DNA from: Anaerolineales bacterium
Lineage (GTDB): Bacteria > Chloroflexota > Anaerolineae > Anaerolineales > Villigracilaceae
Assembly: GCA_020847435.1 (NCBI GenBank)
Contig: JADLBX010000020.1
Span: forward strand, 1-41,530
Direction: 5' to 3'
Length of the DNA stretch: 41,530 bases
Position 1 is the first letter of the stretch; every line of letters begins with the position of its first letter. The notes under the pieces are model-generated. The model was not told where the DNA came from, searched no databases, and saw only the letters and a list, made by a program, of their open reading frames with translations. Below are positions 6,857-14,941 of the stretch, piece by piece. The position numbers and the translations under genes are program-made.

Positions 6857-9800
6857 TCACGAATTCAATTCGCCAAGCAACGCTTTGGCGTCGAGCAGGT
6901 CGGGCGTATCCAAGCCTTCGGTGAATTTGGCGTAGAGCGGAGCGAGCAGGTCGCGGGCTTCGCGTGCGCGTCCGCATGACTGAAGCAGGCGTCCCAGTCG
7001 CGTGACCGCCCGCAGTTCTTGAGTCAACGCTTGATATTTTTGAGAAGCCGCAATGGCGTCGCGGTATCCCTGTTCGGCAAGTCCCAGATCGGGGTTGGGT
7101 TGCAAGAGGCGAATGTCGGCGCGGACGCGATGGAGTTCGGGGAAGTGCATTTCCTCTTCGGGCGCCGCGCCGAACGCGTCTTCGATGGTGGCAAGCGCTT
7201 CGTCCACGCGTCCTGCGCGGGCTTGCGCTTCAGCGAGTTGGGAAAGATATTGCCCGAGCGAGCTGTGTGTGCCGGAGGCAAGGTACGCGGTAAGCCCTTG
7301 TTTGATCTCGGCGATTCCCGCTTCGTGGTCTCCGAGCAAGGTGTGCGCGATGCCTTGATACATGTTGCCCCAGGCGAGGAACGACGGCAGGCTTTCGCGG
7401 CGGGCGATTTCGAGCATCCCTTCGGCGTGTTCGTGAAGCGCGAGCGGGTCGCGCAGGTAGATGATGAGACTGCATGCGGCGAGATGCGCCATCGCCACGT
7501 TGGCGGGCGCGAGCGGACGGGCGAGTTCGACGGTTTCGGCAAGCAGTTTGCGCGCTTGGTCAATTTTGCCAAGTTGCCAGAGGGCGAGGGCGGCGTGATT
7601 GCGGACCGTGACCTGTGGATCGAACGGCGCCCAGGTGTGCTCCTCGGTTTTGTAGTTTTGGAGGAGTTTCGATACCCATTCGCCGACACCCGAAAAGTTT
7701 CCGACTTCGTACGCAAACAAGGCTTGTGTGAAATATGCCCAGACGAGGTACATGGTCATGCCGTCGCGTTCGGCGATGCGGAGTATTTCCGCCTGTAGTT
7801 CTTCGGAGGTTTTCATGTCGGAGCGGCTGTTTGCCGTTGACCATAACCCGATGAGGATGAAGAAGAACTGGGGCGAGTCGCCGAGTTGGGCGGCGATTTC
7901 ACGCGCGCGCAGGTAGACGAGTTTCTCTTCCTCGGAGCCGAAGCCTTTGATCGCGCTGAAGATGTACCCCAGCGAAAGTTGTAGAGGCAGTTCGAGTTGC
8001 GCGCGATCGGGTGTGTCTGGCAGGGTTTGAAGGACGGCGAGCGCTTTGTGGTAGTGCTGGCTCGCTTCCACGAGCGCGGCGCGCGCGGCGGCGAAATCGC
8101 CGGCGTTTTGCCAGGCTTCGATGGCTTTTTCCGCGTCGCCGGCTTCGGTGAGATGATGTGCCACCAACTCGGGGCGTTGCTTGGCGATCTCGGGGAATTT
8201 CTCGTTCAAAGCCGCGGCGACCGCCCGGTGCAGTTCGCGTCGGCGGCTTTTCAACAGCGACGCGTAGGCGGCTTCCTGCACCAGCGCGTGCTTGAAGGTG
8301 TAGATCACGTCGCCGCTGGATTCGTTGCTGAACACCAGCCCGGAGGCGATCAACTGATCGAGCGCGTGCCGCAGTGAATCTTCCGCTTGCCCCGCGATGG
8401 CGGAAAGCAGGGAGTAGGGGAAGGCGCGTCCCAGCACGGCGCCGACCTGCGCGATTTCCTTGTAAGCGCCGAGCAGGTCGAGGCGCGCCATGAGCAAATC
8501 CTGTAAGGTGGAGGGAATCTGCGATGCGCTGGCGGAGATCGAACGCGCACCCGCGACGGTTTGCGAAAGTTCCTCCGCGAAGAGCGGGTTGCCGTCTGTG
8601 CGGTCGGCGAGCGATTGGAGCGTTTCCGGCGGCACCAGCGAGCCGAGCAAATTGCCGATCATCTCGCGGACGTTTTCCTGCTCGAGCCGGTTGAGGCTGA
8701 TGAGCGTGTGGAACGGTCTGGTGGGCCATGGAGGGATAAAGCGCGTGCGCGCGGTAAACAATAACAGGATGCCTGTGTGTTCCACTTGCTCGCCCAGCAT
8801 GACGAAGATTTCGAGTGTGGAAGGGTCGGCGAAATGCAAATCTTCCACGACCAGCACGGTGGGTTGTGCGCGTGCAGAGCCTATGATCCAATCTACAAGC
8901 GATTGCAACAAGTGCAGGCGCTGTTGTTCGGGCGAGAGCAGGACCGGCGGATATTTGCCCGGTGGGACGGCAATGCCAAGCAGGGAGGCAACCAAAGGCG
9001 TTGATTTTTCCGTGTCTACGCCGGTGAGCGAGAACGAGGTTTCCAGGTCGGCGATCTTGGCTTCCGCCGCTGTTTCTGCGGTCCAATTGAAGGCGTTTTC
9101 GATCAGGTCTATTGTTGGCGCGAACGGCGTATCCTGTTCATACGGCGACGATTCGCCTTCGATCCAGGTATGCGGTATCCCGCCGATATCCTGCTTGAAT
9201 TGGCGCAGCAGGCGCGATTTTCCGATGCCCGCTTCGCCGGTGAGCATCACGAGTTGCCCGTGACCCTTTCGCGCTTGCGCCCAGCGGCTCATCAGCATAT
9301 TGCGTTCGTCTTCGCGCCCGACGAACGGCGTCAGCGATGTGACCGCCGCGGCGTGAAGGCGGCTCCGTACGCCCGACGGTCGGTCTACCTTGAAGATTTG
9401 AATCGGGTCCGCCACGCCTTTCAGGATGTGCGGACCGAGATCCTCCACCACGAAAAACCCGGCGGCGAGGCGCTGTGTGGCGGCTGAAATGCAGACGGAA
9501 TTCGGTTCAGCCGCCGTTTGGACTCGCGCCGCCACGTTCGGCGCTTCGCCGAAGATGTTGCCTGAGTCGCCGCTTTCCTGCCGGATCATCACTTCGCCGG
9601 TGTGGATGCCGACGCGCACCGCGATGCGTTTCGAGAATTCCTTTTGGAGCGCATCATTTAGTTTTTGGATTTCCTCGAGGAAAGCCAGTCCCGCACGCAC
9701 CGCGCGTTCCGCGTCGTTCTCGTGCGCTTGAGGGTAGCCGAAGAGGATCAGGATTCCGTCCCCCAGATATTGCTGGACATGTCCCTCGAAGCGTTTGACG

Positions 9801-9943
9801 ACGCTGGCGGCAGTTTGATGATAACGCGTGAGAATGCTGTGCCAATCTTCGGGGTCGAGCTGGGCGGAGAGTTCGGTGGAGCCGACAACGTCCGAAAAGA
9901 CGACGGTCACCTGGCGGCGTTCGCCGTGAGAAGTGGAAGCCAT
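6857..9943 (-). CDS. Class III cyclase domain - AAA ATPase - TPR regulatory protein
   Basis: This 1028-residue multidomain protein starts with a class III nucleotidyl cyclase homology domain (about 8-190): metal Asp18 in VVFSDVVGSTEL, Asp62 in YLGDGILILFGY, and the transition-state Asn/Arg in EAPNVAARVQ. The usual purine-specifying Lys before the second Asp is Gln58, so activity and base choice are uncertain. An AAA/STAND-type ATPase follows (about 205-560) with FVGRE, Walker A GEAGIGKSR and Walker B VLVVEDLHFAD. The C-terminal ~450 residues are TPR-like helical repeats. Such proteins act as cytosolic signal integrators. It heads the transcript with the small membrane protein. ATG 9943 lacks a strong ribosome-binding site. 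Confidence 0.85.
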   Translation of the reverse strand: MASTSHGERRQVTVVFSDVVGSTELSAQLDPEDWHSILTRYHQTAASVVKRFEGHVQQYLGDGILILFGYPQAHENDAERAVRAGLAFLEEIQKLNDALQKEFSKRIAVRVGIHTGEVMIRQESGDSGNIFGEAPNVAARVQTAAEPNSVCISAATQRLAAGFFVVEDLGPHILKGVADPIQIFKVDRPSGVRSRLHAAAVTSLTPFVGREDERNMLMSRWAQARKGHGQLVMLTGEAGIGKSRLLRQFKQDIGGIPHTWIEGESSPYEQDTPFAPTIDLIENAFNWTAETAAEAKIADLETSFSLTGVDTEKSTPLVASLLGIAVPPGKYPPVLLSPEQQRLHLLQSLVDWIIGSARAQPTVLVVEDLHFADPSTLEIFVMLGEQVEHTGILLLFTARTRFIPPWPTRPFHTLISLNRLEQENVREMIGNLLGSLVPPETLQSLADRTDGNPLFAEELSQTVAGARSISASASQIPSTLQDLLMARLDLLGAYKEIAQVGAVLGRAFPYSLLSAIAGQAEDSLRHALDQLIASGLVFSNESSGDVIYTFKHALVQEAAYASLLKSRRRELHRAVAAALNEKFPEIAKQRPELVAHHLTEAGDAEKAIEAWQNAGDFAAARAALVEASQHYHKALAVLQTLPDTPDRAQLELPLQLSLGYIFSAIKGFGSEEEKLVYLRAREIAAQLGDSPQFFFILIGLWSTANSRSDMKTSEELQAEILRIAERDGMTMYLVWAYFTQALFAYEVGNFSGVGEWVSKLLQNYKTEEHTWAPFDPQVTVRNHAALALWQLGKIDQARKLLAETVELARPLAPANVAMAHLAACSLIIYLRDPLALHEHAEGMLEIARRESLPSFLAWGNMYQGIAHTLLGDHEAGIAEIKQGLTAYLASGTHSSLGQYLSQLAEAQARAGRVDEALATIEDAFGAAPEEEMHFPELHRVRADIRLLQPNPDLGLAEQGYRDAIAASQKYQALTQELRAVTRLGRLLQSCGRAREARDLLAPLYAKFTEGLDTPDLLDAKALLGELNS

Positions 9944-9965
9944 TTGTTTATGTCCGATGGATGTT

Positions 9966-9998
9966 CTAAAGAAACAGGGTAGCGTTGCCGCTACCCTG
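9966..9998 (-). terminator. Rho-independent terminator of the SCP2 gene
   Basis: CAGGGTAGCG and CGCTACCCTG (9975-9984 and 9989-9998) form a perfect 10-bp stem with a four-base loop. On the minus strand it is followed by TTTCTTT, just past the SCP2 stop. It separates SCP2 from the cyclase gene. Confidence 0.8.
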
Positions 9999-10006
9999 CT
10001 GAAATT

Positions 10007-10339
10007 TTATTTGCCGAAGACGAAATATTTTCCCATGCCGAGCGCTATGCCCATATCGCCGCTGACCTTGACCTTACCCTTCATGAACGCCATGGTCGCG
10101 TCCAGCTCGCCGGTGGAGATTTTGATGTAATCCTCCGAGTCCACGGTCATGGTCATTTTTGGTTGCGGGTGCAAGCCTTCGGTGGATTCGCACTTCTGGT
10201 CTTTGATGACCACGTACCAATCGGAGGCTTGCGCGCCTGTGAACCTGAACTGCACGACCGTGTCAACCCCGGCGGCTTTATCAGGTTGGAAGGCGGTCTT
10301 GATCGTTTCGGTCATCAACTCGCGGACGGTGGGTGGCAT
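10007..10339 (-). CDS. SCP2 sterol-binding domain protein
   Basis: This 110-residue stand-alone SCP2 domain has an N-terminal helix (MTETIKTAF), a strand pair VVQFRFTG...WYVVIKD, MTMTVDSEDYIKISTGELDATMAFMKGKVKVSGDMGIALGM, and a C-terminal helix. This is the typical SCP2 layout, including the GKVKVSGD turn. Members bind lipids or fatty acyl chains in a hydrophobic tunnel and are usually cytosolic. The ligand is unknown. The start at 10339 has GAGGAG at good spacing. It is a single-gene unit with its own -10 box and terminator. Confidence 0.85.
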   Translation of the reverse strand: MPPTVRELMTETIKTAFQPDKAAGVDTVVQFRFTGAQASDWYVVIKDQKCESTEGLHPQPKMTMTVDSEDYIKISTGELDATMAFMKGKVKVSGDMGIALGMGKYFVFGK

Positions 10340-10384
10340 GGCAAATCTCCTCTGCGCTTCTTTGAATTTAAAAACACTGGCTTG

Positions 10385-10390
10385 ATTATA
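10385..10390 (-). promoter_or_regulatory. -10 box for the SCP2 gene
   Basis: TATAAT on the minus strand lies 46 bases upstream of the ATG at 10339. No convincing -35 hexamer is found at 16-18 bases. Confidence 0.5.
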
Positions 10391-10439
10391 ACGGTTCGGC
10401 GGGTTAAAAATCCAACCGCGCCCTCAACCATCCCAGGCG

Positions 10440-10970
10440 TTAGTCAATTTCTCGCGCCATCAGGTATTCGTCGTAGTACCTGCCTTCGTAATAGATGGCG
10501 CGCGGGTCAGTTCCGTAGGTTTTGAATCCGCATCGTTCGTAGCATCGAATTGCGGATGCGTTCTCGGTCACCACCGCCAGTTTGACCAGTTCAACCCTGC
10601 GGGATTTTGTCCAGTGGACACACGCTTCGATCAAATGCTCGGCGAGGTGAAGCCCGCGCCATTCCGGGCGCACGTAAACGCCCCAGATAACCGCGCTATG
10701 ACGCGTTTTGGGTCGGTCGCCTTGCTGGATGCCGACCGTACCGATCGGGTCGTTATGATGTTCTGCCAGGAACACGATCGAACCTTCACTTGGTTTCAGA
10801 CGGTTTTCCCAATAACGCGTCGGCGCCTCGGCGCTCAGCGCGTAATCGCCGCTGAACGCGGTCGGCGCGTCTTTCAAGGCGAATAATCTCAATGCGCGGA
10901 ATTTTTCCACATCGCCGATATTGGCGGGTCGAAAAGCAACGCTTCCTTTGGACGTTTCTAACGGTTGCAT
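10440..10970 (-). CDS. GNAT family N-acetyltransferase
   Basis: This 176-residue GNAT fold shows VAFRPANIGDVEKFRALR at the N-terminus, the central strand VIWGVYVRPEWRGLHLAEHLIEA (acetyl-CoA pyrophosphate loop, R-G/L-x-H-L/A), then VVTENASAIRCYERCGFKTYGT, the motif B region typical of RimI-like enzymes. It transfers an acetyl group from acetyl-CoA to an amine. The substrate (protein N-terminus, polyamine or antibiotic) cannot be deduced. The start at 10970 overlaps the upstream lipoprotein gene by 13 bases, suggesting co-transcription. It ends about 100 bases before the SCP2 gene. Confidence 0.85.
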   Translation of the reverse strand: MQPLETSKGSVAFRPANIGDVEKFRALRLFALKDAPTAFSGDYALSAEAPTRYWENRLKPSEGSIVFLAEHHNDPIGTVGIQQGDRPKTRHSAVIWGVYVRPEWRGLHLAEHLIEACVHWTKSRRVELVKLAVVTENASAIRCYERCGFKTYGTDPRAIYYEGRYYDEYLMAREID

Positions 10971-11566
10971 TGGAATCGCGCCAGCGCCAGATCGAATAAG
11001 GCTTGTGTATTGTCTGCCTGAGGGCTATATACTTTCCAGGCGAAGACGCGGTCGCCGCAGGTCCATGCCGCCGCGCCGCCGTAGGGAAGCAGGGAGGTGG
11101 CGGTGGAGGCGATCGGGGTATAGATCACGTTCATGTCGCGAATCAGTTTCACGTCCGGGGCGCCGAGGCGGGTGTCGAGTCCGTCCTCCAGAATTAGGTC
11201 GAGCAGAAATTGCGGGTCCGCCGCGCCGGGCGCGAGTTGCCAGATCGTCTGAATGAACAGATTGCCGTTGAACGCGGCGAGTATGCCTTGTGAATAACTG
11301 TTGGGCGCGGCGGGGTTTTGCTGTGCGGTCACGTCGTAGAATGCCATGTCTATGGGATGCCCGATGCAAAACTGGTATTCGCAGAACAGCCCGCGCAGAT
11401 CGAACGGCGTCGGCGAGGGGATGGGCGTTGGAATCGGCTGAGACGTGTTCGTGGGAATCGCCGCCAGCGTGGAGGCGACCGCCACCTGCACCTGAACGTT
11501 CGGGTCGGGTTTCGGCGCGCAGGCGGTTACAATGAATACAACCAGAAAAAATAGTTTGCTTCTCAT
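10958..11566 (-). CDS. Hypothetical lipoprotein
   Basis: From ATG 11566 the protein has 202 residues and a lipoprotein signal: MRSK, a hydrophobic core, then lipobox VTAC. A Thr/Pro-rich spacer (PTNTSQPIPTPIPSPTP) typical of Chloroflexota surface lipoproteins follows, then a globular region with Cys in FCEYQFCIGH and WTCGD. It is probably anchored on the outer face of the cell. I do not recognise the domain. A TATAAT box sits 6 bases before this ATG, which favours it over the in-frame start at 11581. The gene is divergent from the next lipoprotein. Confidence 0.65.
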   Translation of the reverse strand: MRSKLFFLVVFIVTACAPKPDPNVQVQVAVASTLAAIPTNTSQPIPTPIPSPTPFDLRGLFCEYQFCIGHPIDMAFYDVTAQQNPAAPNSYSQGILAAFNGNLFIQTIWQLAPGAADPQFLLDLILEDGLDTRLGAPDVKLIRDMNVIYTPIASTATSLLPYGGAAAWTCGDRVFAWKVYSPQADNTQALFDLALARFQCNR

Positions 11567-11572
11567 GGCGCG

Positions 11573-11578
11573 ATTATA
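11573..11578 (-). promoter_or_regulatory. -10 box immediately before a start codon
   Basis: TATAAT on the minus strand ends 6 bases before ATG 11566, with no room for a ribosome-binding site. This suggests a leaderless mRNA. A -35 element is not clear. Confidence 0.5.
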
Positions 11579-11632
11579 CAATCATGCGGAACATTCCGTA
11601 GGACGCTCACGTCCCTTGCTCAAGGAGTATGA

Positions 11633-12601
11633 ATGAAACGTTTCTTGTTATCCATGTTGTTGATCCTGACTCTCTCGGCTTGTGCCGGGCAGGCGCAGGC
11701 GACGGAACAACCGCTTCTTCCCGAAGACGACGGACCGTCTGTGCCCACACAGCCCGCGGAGTTGACGCCCGCCGAGCAGTCGGCGGTCGCTCAGCTTGCC
11801 GCGTTGATTGACACGCCTGCGGAGGAGATCCGCGTCGTATCCACCGAGGCTGTGGAGTGGCCCGATGGCTGTCTCGGCATCGAACGTCCCGGAATGATGT
11901 GCACGCAGATGATCGTGCCGGGCTATCGCATTATTTTGGAAGCGGGCGATAAACAGTACGAGTTCCGCACGAACGAAAGCGGCAGTCAGGTGGCGCAAGC
12001 CGGCGGCGGACCGCTGGGTTTGATGGTAGAAGCCATCACGGCGCAATTGGCGTATAACCTCAGGCTCGATCTCGATGAAATTTCCGTTGTCAGTAGCGCC
12101 GCTGTCGAATTCCCGGATACGTGCCTGGGCGTCGCCATGCAGGATGTGGCTTGCGCGGAAGCGATCACGCCGGGGAAGATCATCGTGTTGGAAGCCAACG
12201 GTTTGCAGTTCGAATATCACATCAGCGAGGATGGAAGCCATGTCCAACCCGCCACCGTGGCGCTGGTTTGGACGCGCGAAGGCGGCATTGCCGGGTTCTG
12301 CGACCGGCTCACAGTCTTTCTTTCGGGCGAGGCGTATGGCAGTAACTGCCGCTCGCAGGAGCCTGCCATCACAATGAAACCCTTCGCCGACATTTTATCT
12401 GTCGTCGAGCAGGATCAATTTTTCGCTTGGGCTGGCGAGTTCGCAACGGTTAACTTGGATGCGTCTGACCCGAAAGGCGTAGCCGACGGCATGACGGTCA
12501 CGTTGGAATTTTTCGGGAATGGGAAATCCCAGCCGAGCAAAACCGATCAATCCGTTATGTTCGAATTTGCCCAGCGCGTGTATCAGAGCCTTGCTCAGTG
12601 A
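11633..12601 (+). CDS. Lipoprotein with two internal repeats
   Basis: This 322-residue protein begins with a lipoprotein signal (lipobox LSAC, about residue 17). Two homologous modules follow (about 48-110 and 128-190). Each has a helix, EI-VVS--AVE(W/F)PD-CLG, a second Cys in MMC or VAC, then PG---I(V)LEA and a strand ending in EF/EY. Each module has a Cys pair that could form a disulfide. A C-terminal domain (200-322) contains two further Cys. It is exported and probably lipid-anchored. Function unknown. ATG 11633 has AAGGAG 6-11 bases upstream; the ATG at 11629 is out of frame. A strong terminator follows. Confidence 0.75.
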   Translation: MKRFLLSMLLILTLSACAGQAQATEQPLLPEDDGPSVPTQPAELTPAEQSAVAQLAALIDTPAEEIRVVSTEAVEWPDGCLGIERPGMMCTQMIVPGYRIILEAGDKQYEFRTNESGSQVAQAGGGPLGLMVEAITAQLAYNLRLDLDEISVVSSAAVEFPDTCLGVAMQDVACAEAITPGKIIVLEANGLQFEYHISEDGSHVQPATVALVWTREGGIAGFCDRLTVFLSGEAYGSNCRSQEPAITMKPFADILSVVEQDQFFAWAGEFATVNLDASDPKGVADGMTVTLEFFGNGKSQPSKTDQSVMFEFAQRVYQSLAQ

Positions 12602-12609
12602 ATCAAAAC

Positions 12610-12648
12610 ACAAGACCGCTTCCATCATTCGGAAGCGGTCTTGTTTTA
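12610..12648 (+). terminator. Rho-independent terminator
   Basis: A 14-bp perfect stem (12610-12623 with 12631-12644; core AAGACCGCTTCC) with a 7-base loop is followed by TTTTA, directly after the lipoprotein stop. Confidence 0.9.
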
Positions 12649-12671
12649 AGCGCAGTTGATTCGCCTATTAA

Positions 12672-12780
12672 GTTGTAGGGCAAATTGCCAATTTGCCGAG
12701 TGCAATTTCTTGAATTGCCAATTTGCCGAATGCAATTCCTTTAATTTCTAATTTGTTAAACGCAATTTGGCAAATTGCGG
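12672..12780. repeat. 30-bp tandem repeat, AT-rich
   Basis: Three successive units of about 30 bases start at 12683, 12713 and 12743. The first two are near-identical (AATTGCCAATTTGCCGA..) and the third is degenerate. The first 28 bases of the block (12672-12699) recur with one mismatch, inverted, at 34677-34704. The unit is itself partly palindromic (CAAATTG/CAATTTG). There is no gene in 12602-12802. Confidence 0.7.
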
Positions 12781-12802
12781 TACGAATTTACCTGATCGCG
12801 GA

Positions 12803-13642
12803 CTACGGGATTTGCCCCGCCGGGGCAGAGATCGGCGGGACGGTTTCCACGGCAGTCTGTTCGATGGTCACATACTTGTAGGCGCCGAAGAGCATGATCA
12901 CGGTAAAGGCGGCGGCGAGAGGGTAGAACACGGTCAAACGCTTGCGGAGGGTTGCCGCGTCCGGCTTGCGGTCCGTGATGCCGGCTTTGATCGCCTCCAG
13001 TTCGAGCGGGTGGTCCTCTTCCATTGCCGCCTCTGAAAGTTTGCCGGTAAACATGGCGTTGTTCACGCGCTTGATGCGGACGTGATACATGTGCCAGACG
13101 AGGATGGCGAGTACCGCAAGCGCCGCTTCGCCTCCATGCGCGGCGCGGGCGGCAGGATAAAACTCACCGGGCAGGTACTTGAATGAGACGACCGGGTTCC
13201 ACATAATGAAACCGCTGACTGCCATCACCGTGTAGCCCCACACGAACGCCCAATACTCGAATTTTTCCTCGAAAGTATACCGTCCCATTTTGGGCGGACT
13301 TTTTGCAAAGCCGAGGTTATAGAGCAAAGCCTGCAAGCCGTCCTTCATATCCTGCGGATACAACATCATGGACCACTTGGAGCGCAGGACGAAGACTTGA
13401 TAGGCAATGGTCAGCAAATGGTAGGTGACCGCGAACATCACGATCACCGTGCAGACGTGGTGAATCTTGTACAGGTTTTCGATCCCGCCGAGCGTCTGCG
13501 TAACGAACACGCTGAGCGGCGAGAACGGATATTTCTGCGGCAGTCCCGTCGCGGCGAGGAGGATGAACGTGCTGAGAAGCAAAATATGCTCGATGCGCCT
13601 CGATAACGGGAAGCGTTCGTAATAAACGGTTTTGGCGCTCAT
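12803..13642 (-). CDS. Cytochrome b-type quinol-oxidising membrane subunit (FdnI-like)
   Basis: This 279-residue protein has about five transmembrane helices and the layout of formate dehydrogenase/thiosulfate reductase-type cytochrome b. Likely heme-b ligand His residues are in RRIEHILLL, KIHHVCTVIV, TYHLLTI and WHMYHVRI. The family passes electrons between the menaquinone pool and an extracytoplasmic redox partner. ATG 13642 overlaps the stop of the nine-heme cytochrome gene (ATGA), so the two are translationally coupled and probably form one complex. The much longer upstream in-frame extension would lie inside that gene. The C-terminal ~25 residues are a Pro/Ala-rich outer tail. Confidence 0.8.
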   Translation of the reverse strand: MSAKTVYYERFPLSRRIEHILLLSTFILLAATGLPQKYPFSPLSVFVTQTLGGIENLYKIHHVCTVIVMFAVTYHLLTIAYQVFVLRSKWSMMLYPQDMKDGLQALLYNLGFAKSPPKMGRYTFEEKFEYWAFVWGYTVMAVSGFIMWNPVVSFKYLPGEFYPAARAAHGGEAALAVLAILVWHMYHVRIKRVNNAMFTGKLSEAAMEEDHPLELEAIKAGITDRKPDAATLRKRLTVFYPLAAAFTVIMLFGAYKYVTIEQTAVETVPPISAPAGQIP

Positions 13643-14826
13643 GCTTTCTTGGCTCCTTTCGCGCGGTTGACCCTTCGGCGGTAGATGTCGGTGATGACGA
13701 AGAAGAGCATACCGCCGATCACCGCCGGGATGAAGATCTTGTAGAACAAGTTCACGTAATAAGCGATCGGCTGGTGCGTGGGCGACGCCAACCGATGACC
13801 GAGCCACGCGCCGGGGAAATTTTCGGTCGCGTCGGGGTGACAACGCTGGCATCTTTCGAGCAGGTTGGCGCGTAGGGCGGCGCCTTTGACCGGGTCGTCC
13901 ACGTTGGCGATGTCGTGTACGCCGTGGCAATCGAAGCAGACCGCTTTGTTCGTCTCGCCATCGGGGAATTGCTCGCTGAAGAGTTTGACGTTCGTGCCGT
14001 GGAAGTCTGCCACGTAGGTTTCGTACACATCGGTCGAGATGTCGTATTTATCCATGATCGCGGGATCGTCATGGCAATCGGCGCAAAGGGCGGGCGAGGT
14101 GTTGCGGAATAACGGAGTGGTCGGGTCTTCGATGTTGTGCACGCCGTGACAATTCGTGCAGGACGGCACGTCGAGATTGCCTTCTTCGGTCAGCGCTTTG
14201 CCGTGCACGCTGTCTTTGTAGGCGTCGTATTTTTCCAAATGACATTGGGCGCACGTTTCAGGCACGTGGATGCGCGCCGAGATCGTCAACTCGCCGCTTT
14301 CTTTGCCGATCAAGCGTCCCTGCGTGTGCGGGTTGTGGCAACTCGTGCACAGCGGCGCATTTTCTTTGTCTTCGTTCAAGGCTTGGGCGTGGACGCTATC
14401 CGGCGCGACTTCGTATTGATCTTCATGACATTCTTTGCAAGACTCGGCAAAGCTCAGCGAGAACGCGCGGGCGCTGGTTTCTTTCACTTCGGGGTGAGGA
14501 TAGTCGCTGATTTCCGTGTGGCAATCCACACACGCGACCTCCTCTTCATTGTGAACGGACAAGCCGAACGCGACGGGGTTGATCGTCACCGGCAGAGATT
14601 CGGCGCCGAGGGTGAGCGTGAGTCCCTTTTCTTGATGACATGCCAGGCAAAAATCGTTGGAGGTCTTGTCCTCCTGGAAGTGACCGGGCGCGGCTTGGGC
14701 GGGCGCGGCCGCCGAGGCGAGGGCGTAGAGCAAAAGCCCAAATCCGAGAAACAGGCTGACCCTGCGTATGAACGGAAGGTAATCGCTCCAGCGGGGAGGC
14801 GAGTGCTGTGGTTTGATCGGTCTCAT
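13639..14826 (-). CDS. Nine-heme membrane-anchored cytochrome c
   Basis: This 395-residue protein has an N-terminal hydrophobic segment (about 24-45, possibly cleaved after AQAA), then nine CxxCH heme c sites: CLACH, CVDCH, CKECH, CTSCH, CAQCH, CTNCH, CADCH, CFDCH, CQRCH. A C-terminal transmembrane helix (about 360-382) and a Lys/Arg-rich cytoplasmic end follow. This is the layout of c3/NapC-superfamily electron-transfer cytochromes that take electrons from a cytochrome b partner. It is the middle gene of a three-gene operon. ATG 14826 has AGGAGTT upstream. No catalytic CxxCK site (as in NrfA) is present, so it is probably a conduit. Confidence 0.88.
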   Translation of the reverse strand: MRPIKPQHSPPRWSDYLPFIRRVSLFLGFGLLLYALASAAAPAQAAPGHFQEDKTSNDFCLACHQEKGLTLTLGAESLPVTINPVAFGLSVHNEEEVACVDCHTEISDYPHPEVKETSARAFSLSFAESCKECHEDQYEVAPDSVHAQALNEDKENAPLCTSCHNPHTQGRLIGKESGELTISARIHVPETCAQCHLEKYDAYKDSVHGKALTEEGNLDVPSCTNCHGVHNIEDPTTPLFRNTSPALCADCHDDPAIMDKYDISTDVYETYVADFHGTNVKLFSEQFPDGETNKAVCFDCHGVHDIANVDDPVKGAALRANLLERCQRCHPDATENFPGAWLGHRLASPTHQPIAYYVNLFYKIFIPAVIGGMLFFVITDIYRRRVNRAKGAKKA

Positions 14827-14941
14827 GAACAACTCCTGAATCGTCGCGCTCGGATTCGAAAGCGGGATGTGAAATACAAAATTACAGTTGGCGCGGCAGG
14901 TCAAATGCCGCGCCAACGTTTCAACTTTTCTTGCGTTGCAG

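Noticed and set aside
7899..9086. A 395-residue Arg-rich minus-strand frame
   Set aside because: It lies within the cyclase-AAA gene in another frame, with the Arg/Ala/Pro bias typical of GC-rich antisense or shifted frames.
12683..12780. CRISPR-like array
   Set aside because: The units are 30 bases and directly adjacent, with no unique spacers between them, so it is a tandem repeat and not CRISPR.
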